Below are positions 6,306-15,559 of a stretch of 64,000 nucleotides of DNA, piece by piece (the stretch's first letter is position 1; the number at the start of each line of letters is the position of its first letter). The notes beneath the pieces were generated by a model, which was not told the DNA's origin, did no database searches, and worked only from the letters and a program-made list of their open reading frames with translations. Made by a program: the position numbers and the translations under genes. This DNA is from Thalassobaculum_A sp040219615 (GTDB lineage: Bacteria; Pseudomonadota; Alphaproteobacteria; Thalassobaculales; Thalassobaculaceae), in the NCBI RefSeq assembly GCF_040219615.1, contig NZ_JAVJSE010000044.1, positions 110,536-174,535 of the forward strand, read 5' to 3'.

Positions 6306-9176
6306 TTACACTCGTTCGATCCGGCAGAGGGTGGCTTTCGTCTCCTGCATCTGCGTGACGGAGTCGTAGCCGTAGGTCTGTGCCGTGTTGGAGGACTCGC
6401 CGAGCACGTAGGGATCGGCGCCTTGCGGGTATTTGCTCCGCAGGTCCTTGCCCTCGAAATGCCCGCCGAAGTGGAACGGCATGAATGCCACGCCCGGAGC
6501 GACGCGCTCGGTCACCATGGCGGCGACCTTCACCTTCGCCCCTTCCGGGCTGTGCACCCACACCATCTCGCCGTCGCGGAGGCCGAGGTTGTTGGCGTCC
6601 CTCGGATTGACCTCGACGAACATCTCCTGCTGGAGCTCCGCGAGCCACGGGTTCGACCGGGTCTCGTCGCCGCCGCCCTCGTACTCGACCAGCCGGCCGG
6701 AGGTGAGGACGGTCGGGAAGTCCTTCGCGAAGTCCTTCTCCTGGATCGACTTGTACAGGGTCGGCAAGCGCATGAACTTGCGGTCCTCGTAGGTCGGGTA
6801 GTCGGCCACCAGGTCGCGCCGCGGGGTGTACAGCGGCTCGCGGTGGGTCGGGATCGGGTCCGGGAAGGTCCACACGACCGTACGCGCCTTGGCGTTGCCG
6901 TAGGGCGCGCAGCCATGCTTGATGGCGACCCGCTGGATGCCGCCCGAGAGGTCGACCTTCCAGTTGGCCTTGTCGCCGCCGACCGCCTCGATCGCCTTGC
7001 GCTCGTCGTCGGTCAGGTCGACGTCCCAGCCCAGCTTCTTGAGCATGGCCATGGTGAACTCGGGATAGCCGTCCTCGATCTCCGAGCCGGTCGGCCAGCT
7101 GCCGTCGGCCAGCAGATTGTCGCCGTTGCGCTCGACGCCGAAGCGGGCCCGGAAGCCCATGCCGCCCTCGGCGACCGGCAGGTCGACGTTGTACAGCACG
7201 GCAGAGCCAGGATGGTTCATCTCCGGTGTGCCCCAGCACGGCCAGGGCAGCCCGTAGAAGTCGCCGTCAGCCGGGCCGCCGTTCGCCCGCAGGGTGGTGC
7301 GGTCGAAGGTCGCCTGGTTGGCCATGTGAAGCCGCATGCGCTCCGGCGACTGGCCGGTGTAGCCGATGGTCCACATGCCGCGGTTGAACTCGCGGGTCAG
7401 ATCCTCGATCAGCGGCTCCTCGCCGTTGACCTTGATGTTGCGGAAGATCCGATCCTCGAACCCGAACTTCTTCGCGAACAGATAGGCGATCGTGTGGTCG
7501 GGCTTCGACTCGAACAGCGGCTTGACCACGGTCTCGCGCCACTGCAGCGACCGGTTCGACGCGGTCACCGAGCCGTAGGTCTCGAACTGGGTCGAGGCCG
7601 GCAGCAGGTAGGCGCCGTCCTGGCGGTCGTGCAGCACGGCCGAGACCGTCGGATAGGGATCGATCACCACCAGGAGATCGAGCTTCTCCATGGCCGCCTT
7701 CATGTCCTTGAGGCGGGTCTGCGAGTTCGGCGCATGCCCCCAGAACACCATCGCCCGGATGTTGTCGGGCTGATCCATGTTCTCCTTGGCCTCGAGGACA
7801 CCGTCGAACCAGCGCGACACCGGAATGCCGTCGGCGTTCATCAGCTTCTTGTCGCCGAACCGGCTAACCAGCCAGTCGTAGTCCTCGTCCCACACCCGGG
7901 CCCAGTGCTTCCAGGATCCGTCGGCCAGGCCGTAGTAGCCCGGCAGGGTGTTCTGCAGCACCCCGAGATCGGTGGCACCCTGGACGTTGTCGTGACCGCG
8001 GAAGATGTTCGTCCCGCCGCCGGCCTTGCCCATGTTGCCGAGCGCCAGCTGCAGCACGCAGTAGGCGCGGGTGTTGTTGTTGCCGTTGGTGTGCTGGGTG
8101 CCGCCCATGCACCACACGACGGTGCCCGGCCGGTTGTTCGCCATCAGGCGGGCGACCCGCTTGAGCTGCGAGCCCGGTACGCCGGTGACCCGCTCGGTCT
8201 CCTCCGGGGTCCACTTGGCGACCTCGGTCCGGATCTGGTCCATGCCCCAGACGCGCTGGCGGATGTACTCCTTGTCCTCCCAGCCGTTCTCGAAGATGTG
8301 GAACAGGATGCCCCAGATCAGGGCGACGTCGGTGCCCGGCCGGAACCGCACATACTCGTCGGCATGGGCCGCGGTGCGGGTGAAGCGCGGGTCGCAGACG
8401 ATCAGCGGCGCGTTGTTCTGCTCCTTCGCCTTCAGCACGTGCAGCAGCGACACCGGATGCGCCTCGGCGGGGTTGCCGCCGATGATGAAGATCGCCTTGC
8501 TGTTGTGCATGTCGTTGTACGAATTCGTCATCGCGCCGTAGCCCCAGGTGTTGGCTACGCCGGCGACGGTCGTCGAATGGCAGATACGCGCCTGGTGATC
8601 GACGTTGTTCGTCCCCCAGTAGGCCGCGAACTTGCGAACCAGGTAGGACTGCTCGTTGTTGTGCTTGGCGGACCCGAGCCAGTAGACCGAATCCGGTCCC
8701 GACTTCTCGCGGATCTCCAGCATCTTGTCGCCGATCTCGTTGATCGCGGTCTCCCAGGAGATCCGCTCCCACTTACCGCCGACCATCTTCATCGGGTACT
8801 TCAGGCGCCGCTCGCCATGCGCATGCTCGCGCACCGACGCGCCCTTGGCGCAGTGGGCGCCGAGATTGAATGGGCTGTCCCAGCCGGGCTCCTGCCCGAT
8901 CCAGACGCCGTTCTGGACCTCGGCCATCACGGTGCACCCGACCGAACAGTGGGTGCAGATCGACTTGATGACCTGAACGTCGCCCTTGACTGCCGTCGCT
9001 GCCTCGGCCTTGCGGACCGAACCACCCGAGAACGCCGTCGCGGCGGCGATGCCGCCCACGGCCAGGCCCGAATTCCGGAGGAAGCTCCGGCGATCAAGCG
9101 CTCTCTCGGTGGTCTTGGCGGCGAAAGTCGACAGACGAGGGCGTGACGCAACCTCGCTAGCCTTCTTCCTCAGCAT
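6306..9176 (-). CDS. fdhA: formate dehydrogenase catalytic (alpha) subunit, cysteine form
   Basis: A 956-residue W/Mo-bis-MGD enzyme oxidising formate to CO2 in the periplasm. The Tat signal carries DRRSFLR at 28-34. A [4Fe-4S] site is formed by Cys74, Cys77, Cys81 and Cys109. The active-site motif is DHQARICHSTTVAG with Cys199 where E. coli FdnG has selenocysteine; the His after it is kept. The start at 9176 is chosen for AGGGAGGG seven bases upstream; the frame is open to 9203. No in-frame TGA is present, so no selenocysteine machinery is needed. Export is likely checked by the TorD-type protein encoded upstream. Confidence 0.96.
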   Translation of the reverse strand: MLRKKASEVASRPRLSTFAAKTTERALDRRSFLRNSGLAVGGIAAATAFSGGSVRKAEAATAVKGDVQVIKSICTHCSVGCTVMAEVQNGVWIGQEPGWDSPFNLGAHCAKGASVREHAHGERRLKYPMKMVGGKWERISWETAINEIGDKMLEIREKSGPDSVYWLGSAKHNNEQSYLVRKFAAYWGTNNVDHQARICHSTTVAGVANTWGYGAMTNSYNDMHNSKAIFIIGGNPAEAHPVSLLHVLKAKEQNNAPLIVCDPRFTRTAAHADEYVRFRPGTDVALIWGILFHIFENGWEDKEYIRQRVWGMDQIRTEVAKWTPEETERVTGVPGSQLKRVARLMANNRPGTVVWCMGGTQHTNGNNNTRAYCVLQLALGNMGKAGGGTNIFRGHDNVQGATDLGVLQNTLPGYYGLADGSWKHWARVWDEDYDWLVSRFGDKKLMNADGIPVSRWFDGVLEAKENMDQPDNIRAMVFWGHAPNSQTRLKDMKAAMEKLDLLVVIDPYPTVSAVLHDRQDGAYLLPASTQFETYGSVTASNRSLQWRETVVKPLFESKPDHTIAYLFAKKFGFEDRIFRNIKVNGEEPLIEDLTREFNRGMWTIGYTGQSPERMRLHMANQATFDRTTLRANGGPADGDFYGLPWPCWGTPEMNHPGSAVLYNVDLPVAEGGMGFRARFGVERNGDNLLADGSWPTGSEIEDGYPEFTMAMLKKLGWDVDLTDDERKAIEAVGGDKANWKVDLSGGIQRVAIKHGCAPYGNAKARTVVWTFPDPIPTHREPLYTPRRDLVADYPTYEDRKFMRLPTLYKSIQEKDFAKDFPTVLTSGRLVEYEGGGDETRSNPWLAELQQEMFVEVNPRDANNLGLRDGEMVWVHSPEGAKVKVAAMVTERVAPGVAFMPFHFGGHFEGKDLRSKYPQGADPYVLGESSNTAQTYGYDSVTQMQETKATLCRIERV

Positions 9177-9266
9177 TTCCAATCCCTCCCTGCACCATCC
9201 CATCGATCCGGCCGCACGGCCGCATCCCGGGACTTGGCGTAGCCCGAACTGCCCGCGTCTCGCGGA

Positions 9267-9461
9267 TCAGAAACGGGCGGTCTCGTAGTAGGTGCGGACA
9301 TGCGCGGTCTCGCGATAGCCCGTGCCTTCCGGCTCCGCGGCCTCGGCCGGCTTCACCGGCGCGATCGCCGCCGCGGCACCCGCCGCCGCCACGCCGAGCG
9401 TGGACAGCTTCAGGAAGTCACGGCGCGCGGAGACCGTCTGGTCGTCCTTCCGATCCTTCAT
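9267..9461 (-). CDS. formate dehydrogenase-region Tat-signal peptide protein
   Basis: A 64-residue protein, almost entirely a twin-arginine signal (SARRDFLKLSTLGVAAAG) with a short tail ending TYYETARF. It matches the small Tat-target family known just upstream of formate dehydrogenase genes in many proteobacteria. Its function is unknown; a structural role in the complex is the usual guess. GAGGAG lies upstream of the ATG; a GTG one codon earlier is also possible. It lies 90 bases before fdhA. Confidence 0.88.
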   Translation of the reverse strand: MKDRKDDQTVSARRDFLKLSTLGVAAAGAAAAIAPVKPAEAAEPEGTGYRETAHVRTYYETARF

Positions 9462-9512
9462 CACTCACTCCTCTCCCAAGCCGCCACCGACCGCAGGCCG
9501 GCGCCGGCACGT

Positions 9513-10133
9513 TCACTCCTCCATGGCGAACGCCGCCGTCTCGATCTCCATGAACAACCGGCCGATCGTGCCGGCCGGTCGATAGAGATCCGCGGACTTG
9601 GCGGCTTCGACATCGGAGAAGAAATGACCCGCCCAGGGGGCGAGATGCCGTTCGAAAAACGCGCGCTGGAGCTTGACCGGTGCCGGCTCCAGGAACCGGC
9701 CGCGGATCAGGCCCGCCATCATCTCGCAGAGCGACGCAATATGGTCCTCGGGCTCGGCCACGCCCTCCTGCCGGACGATACCGAGCCGTGCCATGTCGTC
9801 GCGCAATACCGCGAGCGGCTTCTCGTTCAGGAAGCCGGTCAGGTAGTAGGAGCCGTAGGGAACCAGTTCGCCGCGGCCGAGCCCGATGAACAGGTCGCCG
9901 TATTCGTGCCGCGCCGCCGTCGGATCGATGCTTCCGGCCCGCGCCGCCAGCGCCGCGAAGGCCTGGCCGATCGGGGTGTCGTCACCCTGCAGTCGCTGGA
10001 GATCGGAGAGGAAGCCAGCGTCGGGCTCGCGCCGGAAGACGCTCGCCAGGACGTCGTAGACGCCGGCGCGCAGCAGGTCTTCCTCCGCCGCTGTCGCTTC
10101 GTGCTGCTTCAGGCTACCGGCGTTCGCCGACAC
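9513..10133 (-). CDS. TorD/DmsD-family Tat proofreading chaperone
   Basis: A 206-residue cytoplasmic all-helical chaperone expected to bind the Tat signal of FdhA and hold export until the cofactor is inserted. Family marks are RHEYGDLFIG, VPYGSYYLTGFLNEKPL and the conserved EPEDHIASLCEMM. The start is GTG with GGGAGGA five bases upstream. It stands immediately upstream of the Tat peptide and fdhA, as expected for an FDH-specific member. Confidence 0.88.
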   Translation of the reverse strand: MSANAGSLKQHEATAAEEDLLRAGVYDVLASVFRREPDAGFLSDLQRLQGDDTPIGQAFAALAARAGSIDPTAARHEYGDLFIGLGRGELVPYGSYYLTGFLNEKPLAVLRDDMARLGIVRQEGVAEPEDHIASLCEMMAGLIRGRFLEPAPVKLQRAFFERHLAPWAGHFFSDVEAAKSADLYRPAGTIGRLFMEIETAAFAMEE

Positions 10134-10191
10134 ACCATCCTCCCGCCTGTCCGTTCCGCGATCGCAGTTGGTCCCGCCGCGGTTGCATACA

Positions 10192-10220
10192 ATTCTAAGG
10201 CAAACTGGTCCGGTTGCCAG
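10192..10220 (-). promoter_or_regulatory. candidate sigma70 promoter for torD-like gene and fdh operon
   Basis: On the minus strand CTGGCA (10215-10220) and TAGAAT (10192-10197) are separated by 17 bases, matching four of six and five of six consensus positions. Transcription would start near 10185, about 50 bases before the chaperone GTG. It lies in the only gap (89 bp) between DUF3306 and the chaperone gene. Confidence 0.4.
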
Positions 10221-10222
10221 AC

Positions 10223-11008
10223 CTATTTGTTAAAATGCCGTGAACCTGTATGCAGCCCGTCCGCATCCGGAGTCGCGAACACCATCCGCCGCCGGCGTGG
10301 CGCCTCGGCAGGCTCCGGGCGGGCCCCCGCCACCGGTTCCGGGGGCTCCGCAACAGGCCGGTCGCCAGGGTCGGGGTCCGGCCCCGCGATCACGTTCCCG
10401 TGGGCATCCGGGTCCGGGGCATCCGGGTCCGGGGCATCCGAGTCCGGGGCATCGGCGGCCGGGCTCTCGTCGGGCCGGGCATCGCCGGCCTCCCCGGCTT
10501 CCGGCGCCGGGCCGGCAGGCTCGCCGCCCGACGCAAGCCTCTCGGCGGCCAGCTTGTCGGCGGCATCCTGCAGGTGGGCGGCGCCGCCCCGGCCGACCTG
10601 ATAGGCCGTCTTCACCACCCCGGCCAGCATCGCCGCGTCGGTGTAGTCGTCGTCGTAGTCGTTCAGGCCGTCGAGATTGGCCAGCACCGGGTCGAGGCGC
10701 CAGACCCGGCGCAAGGCCAGGTTGCGCAGCCGGGCCGGCACGCCCTTGCGCATGAAGACGGCGACATCGTCGGAGGCAGTCAGGGTCGCGGGGTCGGGGA
10801 GTTCGTACTTCGCCAGGAGATCGCTATCGCTGAGGGCTGCCTCGTCGACCTCCTCGGCCGCCGCTGCGCCGGCGTCCGCCGCGGCCGGGGCGTCGGACGG
10901 CGTGTCGCCCGACTGCTCCTCGACTTCCTCGCGGCCGTCCCGGGCCTGCTGCTTGCGGCGCGACCAGCGCGACAGGAATCCGGCGCCGTCCTGCGGACCC
11001 CGGCTCAT
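10223..11008 (-). CDS. DUF3306 protein of formate dehydrogenase locus
   Basis: A 261-residue soluble protein. The N-terminal part (SRWSRRKQQAR) and the core LSDSDLLAKYELPDPATL...FMRKGVPARLRNLALRRVWRLDP match DUF3306, a family found beside DUF3305 and FDH genes. The C-terminal third is low complexity (runs of DAPDSDAPDPDAPDPDAHG and proline). The ATG overlaps the DUF3305 stop by four bases (ATGA), so translation is coupled. The frame is open far upstream, but only this start fits that arrangement. Function unknown; an FDH assembly role is inferred. Confidence 0.85.
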   Translation of the reverse strand: MSRGPQDGAGFLSRWSRRKQQARDGREEVEEQSGDTPSDAPAAADAGAAAAEEVDEAALSDSDLLAKYELPDPATLTASDDVAVFMRKGVPARLRNLALRRVWRLDPVLANLDGLNDYDDDYTDAAMLAGVVKTAYQVGRGGAAHLQDAADKLAAERLASGGEPAGPAPEAGEAGDARPDESPAADAPDSDAPDPDAPDPDAHGNVIAGPDPDPGDRPVAEPPEPVAGARPEPAEAPRRRRMVFATPDADGLHTGSRHFNK

Positions 11009-11562
11009 TGCGGCTTCCGACCGGTGGGCGCGCGGAACACGTCGGAGACCTGGCGGATCCGCGGGTCGCCGCGGCCGTCCTCGACCTTGTCGACGTCGAC
11101 CCGGTCGCGCCGGCGCTTCACGAACGCCTCGTCCTCGTGGTGCGCGGCCACGAAGGCCTCCAGCCATTCCAGCATCGCCGGCGGCAGTTCCAGGCGCTCG
11201 ATGATTTCCTCGGCGCTGTCCAGCCGGTCCTGCGCCTCGTAGGGCGACAGGCTGGCGAAGCTCGGCTCGTAGTCCCACTCCTCGGCCTCGGGGTCGCCTT
11301 CGCGGATCCCGACATAGATCGCCGGCGCCCCGGTCTCCAGGTTGGCGACATAGGCCTCGGTGTCGGACCGGTACAGGCTGACCGTCATGGTCGCCGCGTG
11401 GTAGCGCACGCGGTCGGGTTCCTCGGTCAGCAGCCGCCAGCGTACCCCCTGCTCCGCCCAGGGCAGCACCCCGACCGGCTCCCACGACCACTCCTGCCAA
11501 GGGTGATCGATGCGACGCTTCTGGACGATGATGCCGACCGGCATCGCCTCGTGCCTCTCCAT
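11005..11562 (-). CDS. DUF3305 protein of formate dehydrogenase locus
   Basis: About 185 residues starting MERHEAMPVGIIVQKRRIDHPW, with a core HAATMTVSLYRSDTEAYVANLE and the C-terminal VFRAPTGRKPQ typical of DUF3305. It pairs with DUF3306 by a four-base overlap. It is transcribed away from the ferredoxin gene, with 153 bp between them that must hold both promoters. The start could also be 42 bases further upstream. Function unknown. Confidence 0.83.
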   Translation of the reverse strand: MERHEAMPVGIIVQKRRIDHPWQEWSWEPVGVLPWAEQGVRWRLLTEEPDRVRYHAATMTVSLYRSDTEAYVANLETGAPAIYVGIREGDPEAEEWDYEPSFASLSPYEAQDRLDSAEEIIERLELPPAMLEWLEAFVAAHHEDEAFVKRRRDRVDVDKVEDGRGDPRIRQVSDVFRAPTGRKPQ

Positions 11563-11715
11563 TGCCACCCGTCGTTCTCGCCGGGACCCGGGGTCCCTCC
11601 CCATGCGGACCGCATTCTCGGCGCGGCTTCACTATGCAACGAGTCCGACACACTTTAGTTTCGGCCGCAAGGGAGGCGCGGACCCCCGAACCCGAGGGCG
11701 AGGAGACGAAACGGC

Positions 11716-13746
11716 ATGCGGCGAGGCGATCGCACCGTCCTGGTCTGCGACTGCGGCGGCACCATGGACATCGACGGCCGGAAGCTGGCCAAGGCCTGCG
11801 GCGGCGACGGCGAGCAGGTGTTCACGGCCTTGTGTCGGCGGGAGATCGACCGCTTCGTCGGCGCGCTGGCCGGCGACGGCCCGGTGGATGTCGCCTGTAT
11901 ACAGGAGGCCCCGGTGTTCTCCGAGGTCGCCGAGGACCACGGCGCCGGCGACCGGCTGTCGTTCTTCAACATCCGCGAGGCCGCCGGCTGGTCCGACGAG
12001 GGTGCCGCGGCACTGCCGAAGATGGCGGCGCTGATCGCGGCGGCGGGCCTGACGACCCCGGCCTCGCGCTCGCTGACCCTGACTTCCGAAGGCACCTGCC
12101 TGGTGTACGGCCGCGGTCAGGCCGCCCTGGACGCCGCCCGCCGGCTGTCCGAGTCGCTGTCGGTCACCTGCATGCTGACAGACAGCGACGACGCCCTGCC
12201 GCCCGCCTCGGCCGACTTTCCGATCGTCACCGGCCAAATCCGCCAGGCCACCGGGCGGTTCGGCGCGTTCGAGGTCACGATCGACCGGTTCGCCGAGCGC
12301 ACCCCGTTCGTGCGCGCCGGGCTCGGCTTCGACCGACCGGTCGACGGGGCGCATTCGGACTGCGACCTGATCGTCGACCTGTCCGGCGAGCCGCCGCTGT
12401 TCCCGGCGCCCGAGAAGCGCGACGGCTACCTGCGCGCCGACCCGCGCGACCCGGCGGCGGTCATGACCGCGCTGTTCGAGGCCTCGGGCATGGTCGGGGA
12501 GTTCGAGAAGCCGATCTACGTCGCCGTGGACAACGGGCTGTGCGCGCATTCGCGCAACCGCAAGACCGGGTGCACCCGCTGCCTCGACCTGTGCCCGGCG
12601 GGCGCCATCGCCCCGGCCGGCGACGTGGTGTCGGTCGACCCGGCCCTGTGCGGCGGCTGCGGGCTGTGCGCCGGCGCCTGCCCGACCAGCGCCATCACCT
12701 ACGCCTATCCGGACGTGCATACGGTGCACGAGCGCATCATGACACTGGCGACCGCCTTTCGGACCGCCGGCGGCACGGCGCCGCGCCTGCTGATCCACGA
12801 CGACAAGGCCGGAGCCCAGGTGATCGACGCCGCCGCCCGCTTCGGCCGCGGCCTGCCGGCCGACACCATCCCGCTGGCGGTCAACGAGGTCGGCCAGGTC
12901 GGCCACGACATCCTGCTCGGCGCCCTCGCCCAGGGCTTCCAGGAGGTCGTGCTGCTGACCGACCCGCGCCGGCCGGACGACTATGCCGGGCTCGACGCCC
13001 AGGCGGCGATCGTCGAGGCCCTGCTGGCCGGCCTCGGCGACGGCGGCGGCCGGGTGCGGGTGCTGGACACCCCCGATCCCGACGTACTGTGCGAGGCGCT
13101 GTACGGCCATCGCCCGGCGAGCGCGCTGCCGGCCGCGACCTTCGTGCCGCTCGGCCGCAAGAAGGCGATCACCCGGCTGGCGGTGCGCGGCCTGGCGGCG
13201 GCGCTGGGCGCCAAGGTCGACGCGATCGCGCTGCCCGACGGCGCACCCTACGGCCGGGTCGACGTCGACACCGCCGGCTGCACGCTCTGCCTGGCCTGCG
13301 TCAGCGCCTGCCCGGCCGGCGCCCTGCAGGACAACCCCGACCGCCCGCAGCTGCTGTTCCAGGAGGACGCCTGCGTGCAGTGCGGCCTGTGCGCCGTCAC
13401 CTGCCCGGAGAAGGTCATCACCCTGGAACCGCGCTACGCCCTCGCCGACTCGGCCCTGTCGGCGCAACTGGTGTTCGAGGACGAGCCCTATGCCTGCATC
13501 TCCTGCGGCAAGGAGTTCGGCACCAAGCGGTCGATCGAGGCGATCGTCGGCCGGCTGTCCGGCAAGCACTGGATGTTCGCCAGCGACGACCGCACCAAGC
13601 TGATCCGGATGTGCGAGGACTGCCGGGTGGAAGCCCAGTTCAAGGCGACCGACAACCCGTTCGCCGGCCCGCCGCGCCGCGCGCCGCGCACCACCGCCGA
13701 CTACGAGAAGGCGCGCGAGGAAGGCCGCGAGATCGACGACGAGTGA
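11716..13746 (+). CDS. four-cluster ferredoxin-like protein of the fdh locus
   Basis: A 676-residue cytoplasmic protein with two pairs of [4Fe-4S] ferredoxin motifs: CTRCLDLCP and CGGCGLCAGACP near residues 290-325, then CTLCLACVSACP and CVQCGLCAVTCP near 520-565. A further CISCGKEFG motif and CEDC lie near the C-terminus. The N-terminus (VLVCDCGGTMDID) also has paired cysteines. Homologues sit beside DUF3305/DUF3306 in FDH loci and are thought to move electrons or clusters during FDH maturation; that role is inferred. GAGGAG lies ten bases before the ATG. Confidence 0.85.
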   Translation: MRRGDRTVLVCDCGGTMDIDGRKLAKACGGDGEQVFTALCRREIDRFVGALAGDGPVDVACIQEAPVFSEVAEDHGAGDRLSFFNIREAAGWSDEGAAALPKMAALIAAAGLTTPASRSLTLTSEGTCLVYGRGQAALDAARRLSESLSVTCMLTDSDDALPPASADFPIVTGQIRQATGRFGAFEVTIDRFAERTPFVRAGLGFDRPVDGAHSDCDLIVDLSGEPPLFPAPEKRDGYLRADPRDPAAVMTALFEASGMVGEFEKPIYVAVDNGLCAHSRNRKTGCTRCLDLCPAGAIAPAGDVVSVDPALCGGCGLCAGACPTSAITYAYPDVHTVHERIMTLATAFRTAGGTAPRLLIHDDKAGAQVIDAAARFGRGLPADTIPLAVNEVGQVGHDILLGALAQGFQEVVLLTDPRRPDDYAGLDAQAAIVEALLAGLGDGGGRVRVLDTPDPDVLCEALYGHRPASALPAATFVPLGRKKAITRLAVRGLAAALGAKVDAIALPDGAPYGRVDVDTAGCTLCLACVSACPAGALQDNPDRPQLLFQEDACVQCGLCAVTCPEKVITLEPRYALADSALSAQLVFEDEPYACISCGKEFGTKRSIEAIVGRLSGKHWMFASDDRTKLIRMCEDCRVEAQFKATDNPFAGPPRRAPRTTADYEKAREEGREIDDE

Positions 13747-13765
13747 GCGCCGGGGACCGGCCGCC

Positions 13766-14053
13766 TCATTGCGGCACGGTCGACCGGCAGAGCCCCTCGG
13801 CGCGCTGCTTGAACAGCGCCGCCTGGGCCGGCTGGAACACGCCCTCCGACACACCCTTGTCGATGGTCGCGTGATGCTCGGCGATGCAGCGCGACAGCGG
13901 GTCGGCCGCGGCGGTCGCCGGACCGGCGATCAGCCCGCGCAGGTCGTCGCGGTGGATCGTGGCCAGCACCGCCAGCGCCGCCAGCCCGACGCCGACCGCC
14001 ACCAGGCGGGCGGCCGGGCGGTCCAGCGGATGCGGACGTTCATCTTCCGACAC
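13766..14053 (-). CDS. small membrane protein, last gene of mrp operon
   Basis: A 95-residue protein with one membrane helix (about residues 16-33, LVAVGVGLAALAVLATI) and a periplasmic-looking tail with two cysteines (SRCIAEHH, GLCRSTVPQ) that could form a disulfide. The start is GTG, only four bases after the DUF6352 stop. I do not recognise the family. It is convergent with the ferredoxin gene, 19 bases away. Confidence 0.65.
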   Translation of the reverse strand: MSEDERPHPLDRPAARLVAVGVGLAALAVLATIHRDDLRGLIAGPATAAADPLSRCIAEHHATIDKGVSEGVFQPAQAALFKQRAEGLCRSTVPQ

Positions 14054-14057
14054 CGCA

Positions 14058-15071
14058 TCAACTCGTCGGCTTAAGCGGAAGATTTGAAATGATATTTTGC
14101 GGTTTCATCCGAACCACACCATCGTCGCCCATCGCCAGCCCCAGGTAGATCGGGCGGCCGGCGACATTGTCGCGCACCGCGGCGGTGTCGTCGATGTCCA
14201 TGCGGAACAGCCCGAGGATCTGGCGCAGCTGCTCCTCGGTCGGGGTCCGGCCTTCGTACAGCGCGTTCAGGATGGCGTTGGCGTCGCGGTCCAGGCCGAT
14301 GTGCCAGACCCAGCCCTCGTCGTCGATCCGGCGCAGCGGCTGAATCCGGCAGGCGACCCCCGCCAGATGCCCGACCCAGGCCTCCAGCGCGCGGGCCAGC
14401 CCGTCCAGCCCGGGCTGCGCGAAGCCGATGTCGATCGCCGTGTCGAATCCGTCGGACCGCCCCCAGTACTCGTCGCGGTTCGCCTCGGCGAGCACGTCGA
14501 TCTCGACCATCGGTCCCTGGCCGCCGCCCGAAGCGGTACCGTCCAGGGTTTGCCCGGCCTGGGCCTGCAGGTCGACCACCGCCTGGTCGGCCACCATGAT
14601 GCGGTCGTCGCCAAGGGTCACCCGCTGCGGCCGGAAGAACAGCTCGCCGGCCCGCACGCGGAACGGGTCGCGGCTGCCGTCCAGGGCGTTGCGCAGGATG
14701 ACATGCGCCATGTGGTCGACGAACATCGGCGGGAAATCGATCCCGCCCGCCCGCGCGATGTGCAGGTATCCGGCCTCGACCGTCGGGAACCGGGTCAGGA
14801 AGTCGCGAAAGCGCAGGACCGCACGGTAGTTCTCGGCGGCATCCGGATCGGCCAGCGCGCGCAGTTCGGCATCGCTCACCCGCCGCATCGGGTCGTCGGT
14901 GAGCGCGTCGTGCAGGACGCGCTCGCGGTCGCAGGATTCCTCGACCGGCGCCACCTCCGGCCGGCGCCAGTAGGCCGCAACGAAGGCGGGGGTCGGCACC
15001 AGCCGCCCGGCGCCGTCCCGGTCGAGCAGCCGGAACCCGGAACTGAGCCAGAAGTCGCCCGCCTGATTCAT
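14058..15071 (-). CDS. DUF6352 family protein
   Basis: A 337-residue soluble protein opening MNQAGDFWLSSGFRLLDRD, with FRDFLTRFPTVEAGYLHIAR and FPPMFVDHMAHVILRNALDG, features of DUF6352. No metal or nucleotide motif is visible. Its ATG overlaps the stop of the DUF6505 gene by four bases. The operon also holds an Mrp-type Fe-S carrier, so a role in FDH maturation is plausible but inferred. Confidence 0.75.
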   Translation of the reverse strand: MNQAGDFWLSSGFRLLDRDGAGRLVPTPAFVAAYWRRPEVAPVEESCDRERVLHDALTDDPMRRVSDAELRALADPDAAENYRAVLRFRDFLTRFPTVEAGYLHIARAGGIDFPPMFVDHMAHVILRNALDGSRDPFRVRAGELFFRPQRVTLGDDRIMVADQAVVDLQAQAGQTLDGTASGGGQGPMVEIDVLAEANRDEYWGRSDGFDTAIDIGFAQPGLDGLARALEAWVGHLAGVACRIQPLRRIDDEGWVWHIGLDRDANAILNALYEGRTPTEEQLRQILGLFRMDIDDTAAVRDNVAGRPIYLGLAMGDDGVVRMKPQNIISNLPLKPTS

Positions 15072-15559
15072 CGAAACGCCCCGTCCTCGTCGAACATCGA
15101 CCAGATCGACTGTGCCGCCCCCGGCTCGGCGGCGGCAATCCGCCGGAACGCCTCGCGCAGCCCGCCCGGTCCGATTTCCCGCGTCACGGCGAGCGTGGTG
15201 CCCGGCTCGTATTCAGCGCACAGGTCGGCGGCGAAGGCGACCTCGTCCTCGGCGACCGGCAGGGCGGCCTCCCGGTCCGGAGCACCGTAGCGGTCGACGA
15301 AATGGTCGGCCAGGATCTCCACCAGCCGCCGTCGCACCGTGTCGTCGGCGCTGGCGACCGCCACGAAGGTCGAGCGCCCGAAGCTGGCGAGCCCGAGGAA
15401 GCCGTTGGCGAACGCCTGCCGGCGCTTGCCGACCAGGGTCTCGGCGCTGTCCTGGCTGAACTCGAAGCCGCCCGGTACCGCCCATTCGCCGTCCTCGGCG
15501 GCGATCTCGAACACCCGCGAGTCGGAATCGTCGAAGCGGACCACCCGCGGCAGCTTCAT
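15068..15559 (-). CDS. DUF6505 family protein
   Basis: A 163-residue protein, MKLPRVVRFDDSDSRVFEIAAEDGEW..., with no membrane segment and a conserved-looking GKRRQAFANGFLGLASFGRSTF. It matches the DUF6505 family known from FDH/Mrp operons. Both ends overlap neighbours by four bases, so its translation is coupled on both sides. The frame is open upstream of the chosen ATG, but only this start joins the upstream stop. Function unknown. Confidence 0.75.
   Translation of the reverse strand: MKLPRVVRFDDSDSRVFEIAAEDGEWAVPGGFEFSQDSAETLVGKRRQAFANGFLGLASFGRSTFVAVASADDTVRRRLVEILADHFVDRYGAPDREAALPVAEDEVAFAADLCAEYEPGTTLAVTREIGPGGLREAFRRIAAAEPGAAQSIWSMFDEDGAFR

Noticed and set aside
8540..8600. Selenocysteine codon and SECIS element in fdhA
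   Set aside because: The active-site codon is TGC (Cys) within RICHSTTV and the frame has no TGA.
3792..9146. A 1784-codon open frame on the plus strand opposite the fdh genes
   Set aside because: Its composition is that of a GC-rich antisense shadow (runs of R, H, D, A), and the opposite strand carries clear FdhA, FdhB, FdhC and cytochrome motifs.
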